A stretch of DNA of 64,000 nucleotides from Sipunculus nudus (taxonomy: Eukaryota > Annelida > Sipuncula > Golfingiida > Sipunculidae). Positions 44,145 through 55,887 of the stretch are shown here, piece after piece. The DNA is taken from assembly GCA_026874595.1 (NCBI GenBank), contig CM049320.1, positions 47,010,714 to 47,074,713 on the forward strand, given 5' to 3'. Below the pieces are notes generated by a model, which saw only the letters and a program-made list of their open reading frames with translations, was not told where the DNA came from and ran no database searches. The position numbers and the translations under genes were made by a program. Every line of letters starts with the position of its first letter. Positions within the stretch are counted from its first letter, which is position 1.

Positions 44145-44760
44145 AGGGACCTATGGGTCTCAACACTCAGCTGAATTTGTCTATTATGATATATTTATGA
44201 GTACAGTAGACGCCATATTTCCAAATGCCAAATTTCAGAAAATTTGTTTTTCCGAAAATAAAAATGGGGAACCGAAAATTTATTTGTAATTCAGAACTAT
44301 ATTTTAAGTATGTAAAAACCTAAAATGAGTATTGTAATTACAAGTCACAAGGCCTGCAGTCATATGTTAAGTCCAATGGGGACCCTAATTAATTAGTTCT
44401 GGGCCGTTGTTGTCGCTGGGGCAAATGTGTGAAAACTGCAGCTAGCTCCGCAACGCTCAGCCCCTCCACAACCATCATCCCCCTGTACCCCTAGCCAGCG
44501 ACTGAGCAGTTTATCCAAGAGCACGTGTGTTAACAACCACATCTCGTTTGCAAGCATAGTTCATCAGCTTGGGACAGGATGTCATGCCAAATAACTGAGC
44601 AGTTTTCTCACATTAGAATTGGTGAGGTAAAATTCATTTAATGCTTGTGCTCGAGCAGCTTTTATATGTCCTGGTCTTCAATTACGTAGATCGATAAGAA
44701 ACACCGTGTTCCTTGGCGATGTCATTTGACTTTTCCCTCAAGTGAATTTGATAAACATTG
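44145..44760 (+). repeat. Family P 5' block, then unassigned sequence
   Basis: tagggacctatgggtctcaacactcagctg (44146-44175). 44204 has tacagtagacgccat, resembling a pogo-type CAGTAGA end, but no matching right end was found. 44400-44740 is relatively CpG-bearing and unassigned. Confidence 0.45.
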
Positions 44761-44884
44761 CCTACAGGCCTAATGCGAACCTGTACAACATATTACACAA
44801 GGTATAATGCTTCAATGCTGGACCATTACTTTTCAAGAACATGTGTAACATGTATATGAACAATGCAAGTACTTAATACTAAAC

Positions 44885-46055
44885 AGATGCTGCTCAAAAA
44901 ATGTGGCATATGGCACCACCAATTTTGTGTATGATTAAGGGCTATGTGAGATCTATACACATGCAACATTCCAGGGGGAAATGTCAAACCAGTCCTGGAT
45001 GTCTGCACTGTATCCATAAATGTAGGTGGCACCAGCTGCCACAAAATCCAAAAGGCTATCCAAGATGTATAAACCTGCAAAATTGTAGGCAGATATGTCA
45101 AACCTCTGCTGAGATAGGAGTGATTTTATCCAACGGCAAACAAACAGACAGATGCTGAGTAAAAATGACTTCAGGTGGCGCCACCGCTTTTGCGTATGAT
45201 CAAGAGCTATGTGAGATCTATAAACATGCAAAATTTTTGCCAAATCAGTCAAATGGTTCCTGAGATATGAGCTTGGATGTCTGGAGCATAAATTTGAATG
45301 TAGGTGGCGCCACCTGTCATAAAACATGAAAGCTGTCAAGGATGTATAAACCTGCAAAATTTCAGGTGGATAAGTCAAACCACTGCTGAGATATGAGTGA
45401 TTTTATCCTAAGGCAGATGAACAGATGGACCCTGTGCATAAATGGTTGCAGGTGGTGCCACCAGATTTATGTATGATAACGAGCTATGGGAGATCTATAC
45501 ACATGCAAAATTTTGGCCCAATCGGTCAAACGGTTCCTGAGATATGAGCTTAGATGTCTGTAGAGTAAACCTGAATGTAGGTGGCCCACCTGTCATAAAA
45601 TCGAGAAAGCTGTCCAGGATGTATAAACCTGCAAAATTTCAGGTGGAAAAGTCAAACCACTGCTGAGATATGAGTGATTTTATCCTAAGGCAGATGAACA
45701 GGTGGACACTGTGCAAAAATGGTGGCAGGTGGCGCCACCATTTTTAGTGTATGTTATAAAGCTGTCAAAGGGCTTGTGCTAAATTTTTAGCCTGATTAGT
45801 CTAACGGTTCCCGAGATATATGGGTTTATGTGTGGAAACAGACACACAAATGGACGCTGAACAGAGAGGAAAGGTCAGAGGTCAACCAAAAATGAGGGCG
45901 CAGCAGTTCACATGTGAACGATCATAATTCCGAATTTCAAAAATTCTGCCCAGTGGTTATGGAGGAGTTCTCCAGAAACCTATTCGGCGATGGCGGCAGC
46001 GTCTGCGTCCGACTGAAAACATAGTATCCGCAAAACTCTGTTTAGGCTGATACAA
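44885..46055 (-). mobile_element. Helitron-like element, copy C, 3'-truncated
   Basis: In element orientation it begins TTGTATCAGCC at 46055, followed by the same foldback, 'atgttttcag' and the (gcg)-rich patch. It then holds about four GGCGCC-bearing half-units. The 3' hairpin and CTAG end are absent; near 44885 it abuts the 'cctacaggcctaatgcg' repeat. Confidence 0.8.
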
Positions 46056-47262
46056 TGATTGTAGCTGGTACCACCAGTCTTATATACAATGAAGAGACAT
46101 ATAAATATGCCCAATGTCAGACTGATATGTCAAACCCCTTCTTAGAAATAAGCAGGCACATACACTGCAAAAGTCAATGTAGGTGGCATCACCTGTCTTG
46201 TAAATAAGAATACCATCAAAGACGCATAGACAGGTCAAAATATCAGTCCAATAAATCAAACTTCCCGTGAGTTTGATGCACTGGGCTAAAAAGGCTTAGG
46301 TGAGTAAGGCAGTTGCCCGCGAGTGACCTGTGACAAACAGGCTTCAGTTGCATCAGCTGAAAAACGTTTCACAGGGTTATAACTCATATAGGAAGATACA
46401 GCAAACAGGCTAAGTTCAGCTTCCCGTAACTCAGCCATAAAGCAATGAACCAAAAACATTTGAAAAAACTTGAATTATCAACAACTAAGGATAGTTAATG
46501 TGTGAGATTTAAGAATTTGGCCCAGTGGTTTTTGAGAAGAAGATCTTTGTAGCCACTGAGCTAAAATGGGCTGTTATGGCATATGACTAAATTCAGCTTC
46601 CCATAACTCAGCCAAAAGTCACTGAACTGAGACCATTTGAACAAACTTCAGAAAGCACTACCCTAGGATCATTTCTGTGCAATATTAAACAATTTGGCCA
46701 TATGGTTTCAGAGAAGAAGTTTTTTGTAGCTGTCAGTATTAAACAGGCACGGATGACCCCCGTACAAAAATGGCCGGTGCAGGTGGCACCACCAATACCT
46801 CAATTTCAGATATGACTCATGTGACCAACATTGGCATAAAATTTGGTGATGTTAGCTTCAGCGCTTTCTGAGATTGTAATTTTAGTATGCTTTTTTGGAC
46901 AGATGACTAAGTTCAACTTCCTGTAACTCGGCCAAAATTCACCGAACTTAAACCATTCGAACAAACTTGAGAGAGATTGTTCCAAGAATCACTTCTGTGA
47001 AATATTAGAAAATTTGGCTGAACAGTTTCGAAGAAAAAGATTTTTAAAGCTTTTTTAGCTTTTTCCCTATAAAATCTAAGAAAATGCAGTTAGCCATAAA
47101 ATAAGCAAAATCCGATATAGTTTTTTTATGACTAATTTTTTGCATTAAATTTCATGATGCTAACTCTTGCCATTTTAAAGTAAGTATGGGTTAAAGTACA
47201 GACAACGGACGATGGATGCCGGACGCCGCAACACCATCGCATAAGCTCACAGGTTTGCTTAA
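46056..47262 (+). repeat. GGCGCC units, 'gagtgacctgtgac' fragment and family C array
   Basis: 46060-46200 has a GGCGCC unit. 46200-46340 matches the 6060 repeat. 46370-47262 is family C with its proper end (gacgatggatgccggac.., aagctcacaggtttgcttaaaa). It is joined directly to the truncated family P copy. Confidence 0.7.
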
Positions 47263-47264
47263 AA

Positions 47265-49821
47265 TATGATTTAGAAATGAGGCACATGCTGGTTTTATGT
47301 GGTAAAAAAATAAGCTGTATTATGAGTTGTTGTTGTTCAGCTTATGTATGATTTTGATAGTACCTTTAGAGACAGGTAAGAGGATTGATTTCATTTATTT
47401 TATTAACAAATGGAGTGCTATTGTCACACAGATTTTGACTTGGCCATATATCTTATAAGCAGAACATATAATATAAGAGTTTAACTATTTATTAAAAAAA
47501 AATTACAAATTTTTTCCCAAATATAATTTTTATTAAAAATAATAAGAGAATCGTATGATTTTAAAAAATAAAATATAACTGAAGTGATTATTAAAATAAT
47601 ATTAAAGAATATATTCATGAATGCATTCATGAATACATTTAGAAAGTATTTGCACTGATATTCATATACTTTCATTTTTACCTGAATTCCCATTCTTATG
47701 AAAGAAATTTTATCATGGAGTACATATTCATATTCGTATTTAAATACAGTTGCAAAGTATTCACACCATGTCTGGTATTTATTCAGTTTTCACCAAACAA
47801 TGATGTTGAGAATCCAGAATATACAAAATTCACACATTTAAATAATGATCATAAGTACCTGGTTTTATGGCTTTTATTTATATTAAAAAAATAAATGTAA
47901 TATATTCATTTTGGACTAATTTCACATCAATGCACACTAGACACAGTAGGAATCTAGATTAATATTATCAACTGCATCTTTGTCTATCATTAATTTCCTT
48001 CATATGATCCCTAATGATTAGTAATGAATAATATGATTTACTTTTTTATCATTAAAATTGAACTGAAAAATACCATAGGTGACTGCATGGTGTTATTTGG
48101 AATACGAGACATTCTATCCATTGATACAAGATTCTTATATCATCAGAAACTCAAGTTAATTTCCTGTTATTATCAACTAACAAATTCCTTTTCTATTTTT
48201 CTTTAATTTGTTATTAAAAATTTATTGTTTATTGTTATGTTGTTGGTTAAAACTACTAGATGAATTGGGTTGGACTCCTGGATCACCTGTGGCTGGCCAT
48301 AAGCTGCCTGGCTGCCCCACTTTATGCCTCGCCTCAAGCATGCATAATTTGCTGAAAGTTCAACAAGGTCAACATACAGGTGACTCAAGAGGGACTAAAG
48401 AGAGCCAAGGTCTGACATGGTCTCATAAAAACATTAATAAAAGCTACAATTTTTGGCCAATTTCTTTCAGCTTTCTAAACTAAAAAGCTGAAATCCTTAT
48501 GTGTGCATAATATGAAAATTATATCAACAGTGCTCTCAAGAAACAAATGTGCCATGGTAAAAGTTGGGCAAAAATTAGGGTACTAATTTTATATTTGCAC
48601 TAATAACTTATAAAATTTGAAAAATTCAGAACTAATTTTGGGTATTCAATTTAATCTTGATTAAATAATGTTACATCCCTGACAAAAAATCTCTAGCTTC
48701 AGCAATCCTCTTGTTAAGGAAGTAAATGTATTTCTTGATTTTTTACAAAGTGCATTATGTTTTGGCCCTTAACTTAAAACAATTAGGCAATACTGATATC
48801 ATTTCTGGCATTTGCATAGAGAATGTATAGAAAAAGATATGTATATTATATATGATTAAAGTCAGATCAGTGGTTTTGATATTAGGCAGTCTTGAAGTGT
48901 AACAATGGGTTTTTAATGGAAAAATGAAGTTTTTCATTAATATCTCGAAGGTAATAAGTCCTAGTGACCAAATTCTTGGCATGGTAGGGGATTTTTTAGA
49001 CATCTTATTGTATGCCAAATTTTAGGAACTGAGAGCTGAAGCTGGGGAGCTGAGCTCTTGCAAACAGCATGACACTAGCTTGATGTAAACAATATGTTAC
49101 ATGGTGCTTGAAAACTTGAATAGAATCTACAGTTTTTGATCAACTGGTTTCAAATCTTTGGTGTTAACAGGCAAAATACTAACAAAAACATGCTGTGAAA
49201 ATTAAATCCACAGTACTTACAAGAAAAAAACGTGCCATGGTCAAAGTTGGGCAAAATTTAAGGTATCAATTTTTAATTTTTGTTAATATTTTAAAAAATT
49301 TAAAAGATTTTGATCTAATTTTGGGTATACAATTTAATTTTGATTAATTAAAGTTATATTACTGGAAAAAAGTCCATAGCTTTAACATGTCTTGTGTTAA
49401 GTGATCAAATATCTTTCCTGATTTTTTACACAATGCATTATCTTTAGGCCCATAACTTTTTTAAATTATATAATAGACATAAATTCTGGCATGTACATAG
49501 GAACTATATAGAGGAATATTTATGGTAAATATGAGGAAAAACAGATGAGTGGTTTTGATATTAGGCAGTCGTGAAGTGTGAAAATAGGTTTTTAATAAAA
49601 AATTGAGGTTTTTCCTTAATTTCTCGAAGGACTGAAGTCGCAAAGACCCAGTTTTCGGCTTGGTAGGAGATCTTGGGGACATCTAACATTATGCCCAATT
49701 TTAGATTCCTAGGTCTTACGGATTCAAAAGGTGCCACATCTATGGACGGACGGACAGACAGACAGACGACGGACAATGGACCACAACTATAGCTCATATG
49801 ACTTATAATCAGCTAAGCTAA
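47265..49821 (+). repeat. Family P element, unoccupied paralogue of 27334-33250
   Basis: Collinear with 27390-27870, 29593-30004 and 31565-33250, lacking both Helitron insertions. The 5' ~55 bp are replaced by the family C end. The 3' end has the ACGG tail (49744-49775), 'ggacaatggaccacaac' and a slightly mutated hairpin (49790-49820) plus A-run. Identity to the other copy appears high by eye (well over 85%). Confidence 0.85.
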
Positions 49822-50110
49822 AAAGGCTGATCGGGTGGAGCCACCAATACCTTAATTTCAAATATGACCTATGTGACCAACATTGGCATAAGATTGGGTG
49901 ATGATAGCTCCAGCCGTTTCTGAGATTTAAATTTTAGTATGCTTTTCTGCACAGTTAACAAAGTTCAACTTCCAAGTAACACGGCCAAAATCTCCAAACT
50001 GGAACCATTCAAACAAACTTGAGAAAGATTGTTCGAGGATCATTTCTGTGAAATATTGCACAATTTGGCTGGACAGTTTCGGAGAAGAAAATTTTTAAAG
50101 CTTTTTAAAG
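49822..50110 (+). repeat. Family C fragment
   Basis: One unit: 'gggtggagccaccaataccttaatttc', 'caaagttcaacttccaag', 'tggacagtttcggagaagaa'. It joins at 50110 the repeat paralogous to 26820-27031. Confidence 0.7.
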
Positions 50111-50296
50111 CATACTGATGGGTTCAATTATATTTTTTAAAATCATTTAAAACAAAACTGATTTCTTTAAAAATGCTACATTAACACATCATGGCATCTT
50201 CTGGATTACATTTGAATTACTTTTTCAAGGAAAGTTTTTATATATTGGAGTGGAAATAGAATTACAATTACGGAAATACAGTGAAAACAATAACAA

Positions 50297-51480
50297 CTAG
50301 AATATGGGTAGTTGACAAGCGACTTCGTGTATCCGCCAAAATCAGAGAAGGACGGGTGAAGTGAGGCATGGATTGAGTGGCAAGGGGATATAGAGTTACA
50401 TGTGTTACATATTAGAATGGATCTCTGCCACATAAACATAATTGTAGGTGGCGCCATCTGTTATTTGAACGAGAAACTGTCCAAGATGTATACACATGCA
50501 AAATTTCATGTGGAAAAGTCAAACCACTGCAGAGATATGAGTGATTTTATCCCACAGCAGACAAACAGATGGACGCTGTGCAAAAATGGCTGCAGGTGGC
50601 GCCACCATTTTTGTGTATGTTATAAAGCTATCCAAGGGCTACATTTGTGTAAATTTTTTTTCCTGATTGGTTGAATGAGTCCGGAGATATAAGCATGGAT
50701 GTCTACAGCGTGAATGTGAACGTAGGTGGCGCCACCTGTCATAAAATCAAGAAAGCTATACGGGATGTATACGTATGCTGAATTTCAGGTAATTTGGTCA
50801 AACCAATGCCGAGTTATGAGTGATTTTAACCTAAGGCAGACAAACAGATGGACACTGTGCAAAAATGACTGCAGGTGGCGCCACCATTTTTGTGTATGTT
50901 ATAAAGCTATCCAAGGGCTACATTTGTGTAAAAATTTTTTCCTTATTGGTCAAACGGTTCCCGAGATATGAGCTTGGATGTGTGCAGCATTAACGTGAAT
51001 GTAGGTGCGCCACCTGTCATAAAATCAAGAAAGCTACCTAGGATGTATATGCATGCCAAATTTTAGGTGAATTAGTCAAACCACTGCAGAGATATGAGTG
51101 ATTTTAACCCAAGGCAGATGAACAGATGGGCACTGTGCAAACATGGTTGCAGGTGGCGCCACCTTTTGTTGTGTATGTTATAAAGCTATCCCAGGGCTAC
51201 ATTTGTGTAAAAAATTTTTCCTGATCGGTCAAACAGTTCCTGAGATATATGGGTTTATGTGTGGAAACAGACACACAAACGGACGCTGGGCAGAGAGGAA
51301 AGGTCAGAGGTCAAGGTCACTTAGTTAGGCACCAGTTCACATGTGACCCAATAATTTGTGTAAGTTTCGGAAAAATCCATCCAGTAGTCTCAGAGGAGTT
51401 CTCCGGAAATGAACATGGCAGCGGCGGCGGAACCCGGTCAAAAACATAGTATCCGCAAAACTTCGTTTTGGCTGATACAA
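50297..51480 (-). mobile_element. Helitron-like element, copy D
   Basis: In element orientation TTGTATCAGCC (51480) to ..CCATATT-CTAG (50297). Flanks are aataacaa | ttactgc. The paralogous empty site aataacaa|tgactgc (27031|27032) lacks it precisely. The core has four to five half-units with ggtggcgccacc near 50449, 50597, 50727, 50876, 51010 (one base lost) and 51158. It ends with a short gcggcggcgg patch. 1,184 bp. Confidence 0.9.
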
Positions 51481-52040
51481 TTACTGCATAACACTTGGTG
51501 GGTTGGGTTTGCGCGGGGGGTGGGGGGGAGGGGTGGTGGGTTGGGATTGGGGTGGTGATATTAGAATAACTGTCACAGCAGGGGATCTCCCACAGTGACT
51601 TCTAAGAAAATGTAGTTGGAAAAAAATATAAACAAAATCCGAAAGAGTTTTTCAGATGACTGATTATTTGCAAAAAAATTGGTGATGCTAGCTTCTGCCA
51701 TTATTGAGATAGCTATGGTTAACGTACAGATGACGCACGACGCCACACCATCACATAAGCTCACAGGTTCGCTAAAAAGAATCTTCCTCTATTGGCAGGT
51801 GAGCAATATTTGGAAGATGGAAGGTTTGTGATGAAATGGCTGGCTTAAAATGCCTCCGCAACCTTTTTAAAAGAAATGGGTCCTGTGACCTCAACCATTC
51901 ATTCCAATATCAATAGGGTTCTTACTTTTGTGGTGGGCCATATCAGTCCTGTTTGAAACGAATATGTCAAACAAAACTGGAGTTATCATCTGGAAACTAA
52001 TTTGTGGACAGATGGCCCCTGTGACCATGACATTTGACCC
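51481..52040 (+). repeat. G-rich patch, family C end, half-site repeat unit
   Basis: 51510-51550 is G-rich (paralogue of 27066). 51590-51777 is the family C terminal module ending aagctcacaggttcgctaaaaa. 51780-52030 has two units of the 'ctgtgacctcaacc..' type seen at 17560-18310. Confidence 0.65.
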
Positions 52041-52535
52041 CATATTCAATGCAAGTGGTGCCATCAAAACCTCAATTTCAAATATGAGTTCTCTGACCAA
52101 CATCTGCATTTAATTTGGTGATGATAGCTAAAGCCGTACTGAGATTGTAATTTTAGTATGCTTATTTGGCCAAATGACTAAATTCAGCTGCCAGCATGTA
52201 ACTTGGCCAAAAATATCTGAAAAAGAACCATTCGAACAATCTTGAGAAAGCCCATGCCTGGAACTGTTTCTGTGAAATATAAAACATTGTGGCTTGACAG
52301 TTTCAGAGAAGAAGATTTTTAAAGGTTTTCTAGCTTTTCCCAAGTAAAATACAGATAAATGCTTATGGCGCCAAAAAAAGCTCAATGGGATAATGTTTTG
52401 GCATGTGACTGAATCTTCCATAAACTTTGGTGCTCTAGCTCCAACAGTCTATGAGACAGCATGGGTTAACAAATGGAAGACTGCATGGATGACGGTGGAC
52501 ATACAATGCTGCACCATCACAGGTTTTCTAAAAAT
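52040..52535 (+). repeat. Family C copy
   Basis: Starts gcaagtggtgccatcaaaacctc, runs through 'ctaaattcagctgcc..' and 'tgacagtttcagagaagaag', and ends with a decayed terminus (gctgcaccatcacaggttttctaaaaa, 52508-52534). Confidence 0.7.
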
Positions 52536-52554
52536 AACCATGAAACTTCTTTAA

Positions 52555-52810
52555 CAAAAAGGGACTCATTGGTAATGATGCTCAGCTGTTATATATGATC
52601 ACAACATATGATTTGGAACAGGGGATAGACAAATGCTAGTTTTGTGTGGTAATATAAGCTGTGTCATGAGATGATGGTGTTTAACTCAAGTTGTGTAAGA
52701 TTAGGATAAAAATTCTGGGATATAGGGAAGAGGATTGATGTCATTTATGTAATATAGATTTGGAAATAGAGAGCCACTGTCACACGAGTTTTTACTTGGT
52801 CTGATGCTGC
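52555..52810 (+). repeat. Diverged family P 5' segment
   Basis: aaaagggactcattggtaatgatgctcagctgttatatatgat, then 'gctagttttgtgtggtaatataagctg' and 'gaagaggattgatgtcattta', matching 27338-27560 at lower identity. It abuts the LINE remnant. Confidence 0.7.
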
Positions 52811-52829
52811 AAGTACCGGTATTTATGTC

Positions 52830-53400
52830 ATCCTCTGCATAAAGTTCTCTGAAATAATTATAAATTTTAATTAAAACATCTCCCAATGAATTTGCTATAT
52901 TTCCTTGATTAATTTTTAATTTTTTAATTACTTTCAAACTAACCCTTCATTTTTCCAGAGAAAGAAAGAATGAAGTATTTTTCTCTCCTTCCTCAATTCA
53001 CTGTAGTCTTGAGCGAACCAAGGCCCCCCTTTGCCTTAACAACCTGTAACATTTCTAACTGGATAATTTTTTTTATAGCTCCTTAATAAATTTTTATCTG
53101 CCGGGCTGGTTGCAATTTTCTGTGAAGCTTAATTAATTCTCGTTCTATGATATATTCTTCTGATTTATGCTGGTGTGCTATTACTTTACTTTACTCAGTG
53201 ATAATATGCTTGATTCATAATATTCAAAAGTCCACAAGAACTTGGTGACGAAAGTTTTTTATAATTCTTTTCCATTTTGTCTATCACCGCCATAATTTTC
53301 TTCCTAAGAAACTTGTGGTTTAATAGCAAGACATGAAGTTTCCAATTACCCTGCCCAACAGTATAGCTGCCAGTGTTTACAGTAATTCCTACCATACTAT
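52830..53400 (-). pseudogene. LINE ORF2 linker region (between EN and RT)
   Basis: Frames on minus give GQGNWKLHVLLLNHKFLRKK (~53345-53285), as in the 'G.WKLN.SLL.D..F' motif of L1-like ORF2. Further on is EEGEKNTSFFLSLEK (~52975-52930), the usual '(F)EGE+NTKYFF.LEK' motif, followed by MKVIKKLKINQGNIANS and YFRELYAED. Stops interrupt between them. The RT fingers/palm are not present. Confidence 0.85.
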
Positions 53401-53469
53401 GAGCAGATTTTGTTTAATCCTTAATATACACATTGCTACATTTATCAGGGATTGATTCACTTACCATCA

Positions 53470-53867
53470 GGGATTGATTCACTAACCAAAATATAGTCTA
53501 AACATTTTGCCTTGAAAGGGTTATTTTTTTTCCATGTAAACATGTTTCGATTTTTATTTGTTTACTCTCCAGATATCCTTTATATTCACCCCACTAACAT
53601 ATTCATTAAAAGCTGCAATTGCCTTCTTACAATGTTGTTCTCCAGCTGTAACATCCAAATTAGAATATAAAATATTATTAATATCACCTGCTACAACAAG
53701 GTTTATTTATATAGCATCAATTTATTCATAAATTTTATTGTCATCATTTGGGGCATACACATTAATTAAATCATCATTTATCTTACATTTTATGATCTGA
53801 ATTCTGTTATTCCATGTGACACTACATACATTGATATCTTTAACATCACAGCAGTTTCCAAACATAA
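53470..53867 (-). pseudogene. LINE endonuclease, C-terminal part
   Basis: INDDLINVYAPNDDNKIYE is followed after a stop by VVAGDINNILYSNLDVT, later IKDIWRVNK and, in another frame, CLDYILVSESIPDG. These correspond to the VYAPN, GDFN, DIWR and DYILVS landmarks of APE-type LINE endonucleases. At least three in-frame stops or shifts are present. The left border (53867) is the Helitron junction. Confidence 0.9.
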
Positions 53868-54747
53868 CTAGAATATGGATGGTCGACAAGCAACTATGTG
53901 TATCCGCCAAAATCAGAGTGGGCCGGATAAAGTAAGGCATGGATTGAGAGGCAAGGGGAAATAGAGTGGATGTGTTGCATATTAGAATTGATGTCTGCAG
54001 CTGAAATGTGTCTGTAGGTGGTGCCACCTGAAACAAAAACCAGAAAGCTATCCAAGTTGTATACACATGCAAAATTTCAGGTAGATAAGTCAAACAACTG
54101 CATGTATATAGTGATTTTATCCAACAGCAGACAAACAGAAGGACACTGTTTAATAATGGTTCAGGTGGCACCACTAATTTTGTATATGATTAAGAAAGCT
54201 ATGTAAGTTCTATACACATGCAAAATTTCAGGGGGATACGTCAAACCAGTATTGAGATAATAGCATGGATGTCTGCAGCATAAACATAAATGAAGGTGGA
54301 GCCACCTGCCACAAAAAATCAAGAAAACTATCTAAGATGTATATACATGCAAAATTTTAGGCAGATAAATCAAACCACTGCTGAAGTATGAGTGATTTTA
54401 TCCCAAGGCGGATGAACAGATGGACGCTGTGCAAAAATGGTATCAGTTGGGGCCACCATTTTTTGTGTAGGTTATAAAGCTATCCAAGGGCTACATTTGT
54501 GCAAAGGTTTTAGCTATATGGGTAAAGGTGTCAAAACAGATGCACTGATGGACGCACTGGAGAGAGGATAGGTCAGAGGTCAACGCAAAATATTTTGGCA
54601 CCAGTTCACATGACCTGATAATGGTGTAAAGTTTTGGTAAAATCTGTCCAGTGGTCCCAGAGTTCTATTCCAGAAAGGAATGCCGCCGCGGCAGAACCAT
54701 GTCAAAAACATAGCATCTGCAAACTTTGTTTACATAATTGGATACAA
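53868..54747 (-). mobile_element. Helitron-like element, copy E, inside the LINE endonuclease
   Basis: In element orientation TTGTATCC (54747) to ..CCATATT-CTAG (53868). Flanks in that orientation are ..ggtaatataa | ttatgtttgg... The LINE frame resumes across it. 880 bp, the shortest complete copy. The GGCGCC palindromes are largely degraded (gtggtgccacc, gtggcaccac, gtggagccacc). Confidence 0.87.
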
Positions 54748-54960
54748 TTATATTACCTCTACTTTGACTTGTATGACAACAAGGGATCAACTAAGAATTC
54801 CACTCTCCTGTCCACTTACTAACATTGGAAGAAATTATATAGAAAGTCTCTTGTAGAAATATTATGTCTGTTCTATTTTTGTATACCAATTCAAACAGTT
54901 CTCTATGTTTGTTCCTGTTTCACAGACCACGCACATTTAAACATAAGTATCCTCATAGCA
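54748..54960 (-). pseudogene. LINE endonuclease, N-terminal part
   Basis: On minus: LNVRGL, a stop, then NRNKHRELFELVYKNRTD and IIFLQETFY, with KWTGEW further on. NVRGL and FLQET (with the catalytic Glu) are standard N-terminal EN motifs. Terminated by stops and by the Helitron border at 54747. Confidence 0.9.
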
Positions 54961-55029
54961 CGCAGTCATTTTTAATGTATTCTTTAAACTATGTACCAGT
55001 TTGTTTCAACCAACTAGTTACAGTCTTCT

Positions 55030-55870
55030 ATTTGGTATTCTTCTCTCTGCTCGATGGAGTATCTGACGCTGCCCTTATGCACCCCGCTGCTTGTGATTTC
55101 ATCCTGTCCTGTTTAGGTGTGGCCTCCTGTTCATGCGACATGTCACGTAGCATCCCTGACCTTTGTGTCTTTTTGGCTACTAAGCCCTCAGATACAGCTG
55201 CATCTCTATGAATGGTTAACTTACCTGTGATGCTCATACACGAAAATCACCAGGCAAAACATCTTCGTCCTGGTTAAATAAATATGTTAAAACCAAACAC
55301 AGCTAGCCTTACAAGTGCTTACTATACCTTGTGCCTGTATTGTCCCATCCTCTGTAATTGACACATTCTGAGTGGGGCTGTTTAACAGTGGCAAAATTGA
55401 ATGCCTTCCCAAAATATCAGTGTCACTTCCAACCTGTTCAACCCCACATTCTTATGCTAGGTGGCCCGTTTTTTGACATTTATTGCATTGTCCTTTTATA
55501 GATTTTTGTCTTGTTGGACAGTTCTAAAAAATTATGCGAGATGCCAAGACAATGTTTACAGTTGACAGGTTGGTCAGCATGATATACCACAATTCTTATC
55601 TCCATAAGTGTTGGGTTTGTTCAGTCCATTTCATATGGGCTTGCCATAATAAAAGTAATATATTAATGTTGGTATTGGTGTGATAATTCTCCGGGCATAA
55701 CAGAATCCATTACTGTTGATTAATGTGCTAATTTGTCACCTCTATTTTTCACCATGGCTAGCCTCACTGGAGTCTCCCTTTCAATACACTAATCAATCCA
55801 CTGCTGAACTTCTTCCTCAGGTACATGTAGTGGTAAACCATAAATTGTGATGCGCTTACTATCAGGCAAA
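55030..55870 (-). pseudogene. LINE ORF1 with CCHC zinc-knuckle remnants
   Basis: On minus: RITIYGLPLHVPEEEVQQWI, a stop, then ERETPVRLAMVKNRG. Later ASPYEM, NPTLMEIRIVVYHADQPVNC and CKHCLG..SHN. Then comes a second knuckle-like CNKCQKTGHLA-type segment (frame broken, ~55495-55455). The last open part ends at 55028 (..HEQEATPKQDRMKSQ..SREKNTK). It fits a nucleic-acid-binding ORF1 immediately upstream of the EN ORF. Not functional. Confidence 0.7.
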
Positions 55871-55887
55871 AACCACTATCTCATAAA

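Larger units (their letters stand above)
52812..55887 (-). mobile_element. L1/Tx1-clade-like LINE, inactivated and split by a Helitron-like insertion
   Basis: Read on minus. An ORF1 remnant with CCHC-type knuckles comes first (55870-55030), then an apurinic endonuclease in two pieces (54960-54748 and 53867-53470). Post-endonuclease linker motifs follow (53400-52830). All carry stops or frameshifts and the reverse transcriptase proper is missing. The order ORF1-EN-linker is that of L1/Tx1-type elements. Copy E (53868-54747) lies within the EN domain, and copy F begins directly at the ORF1 side. Confidence 0.85.

Noticed and set aside
44203-44760. A pogo/Tigger element starting CAGTAGACG
   Set aside because: No inverted right end or TA flank could be found, so only the left motif is noted.
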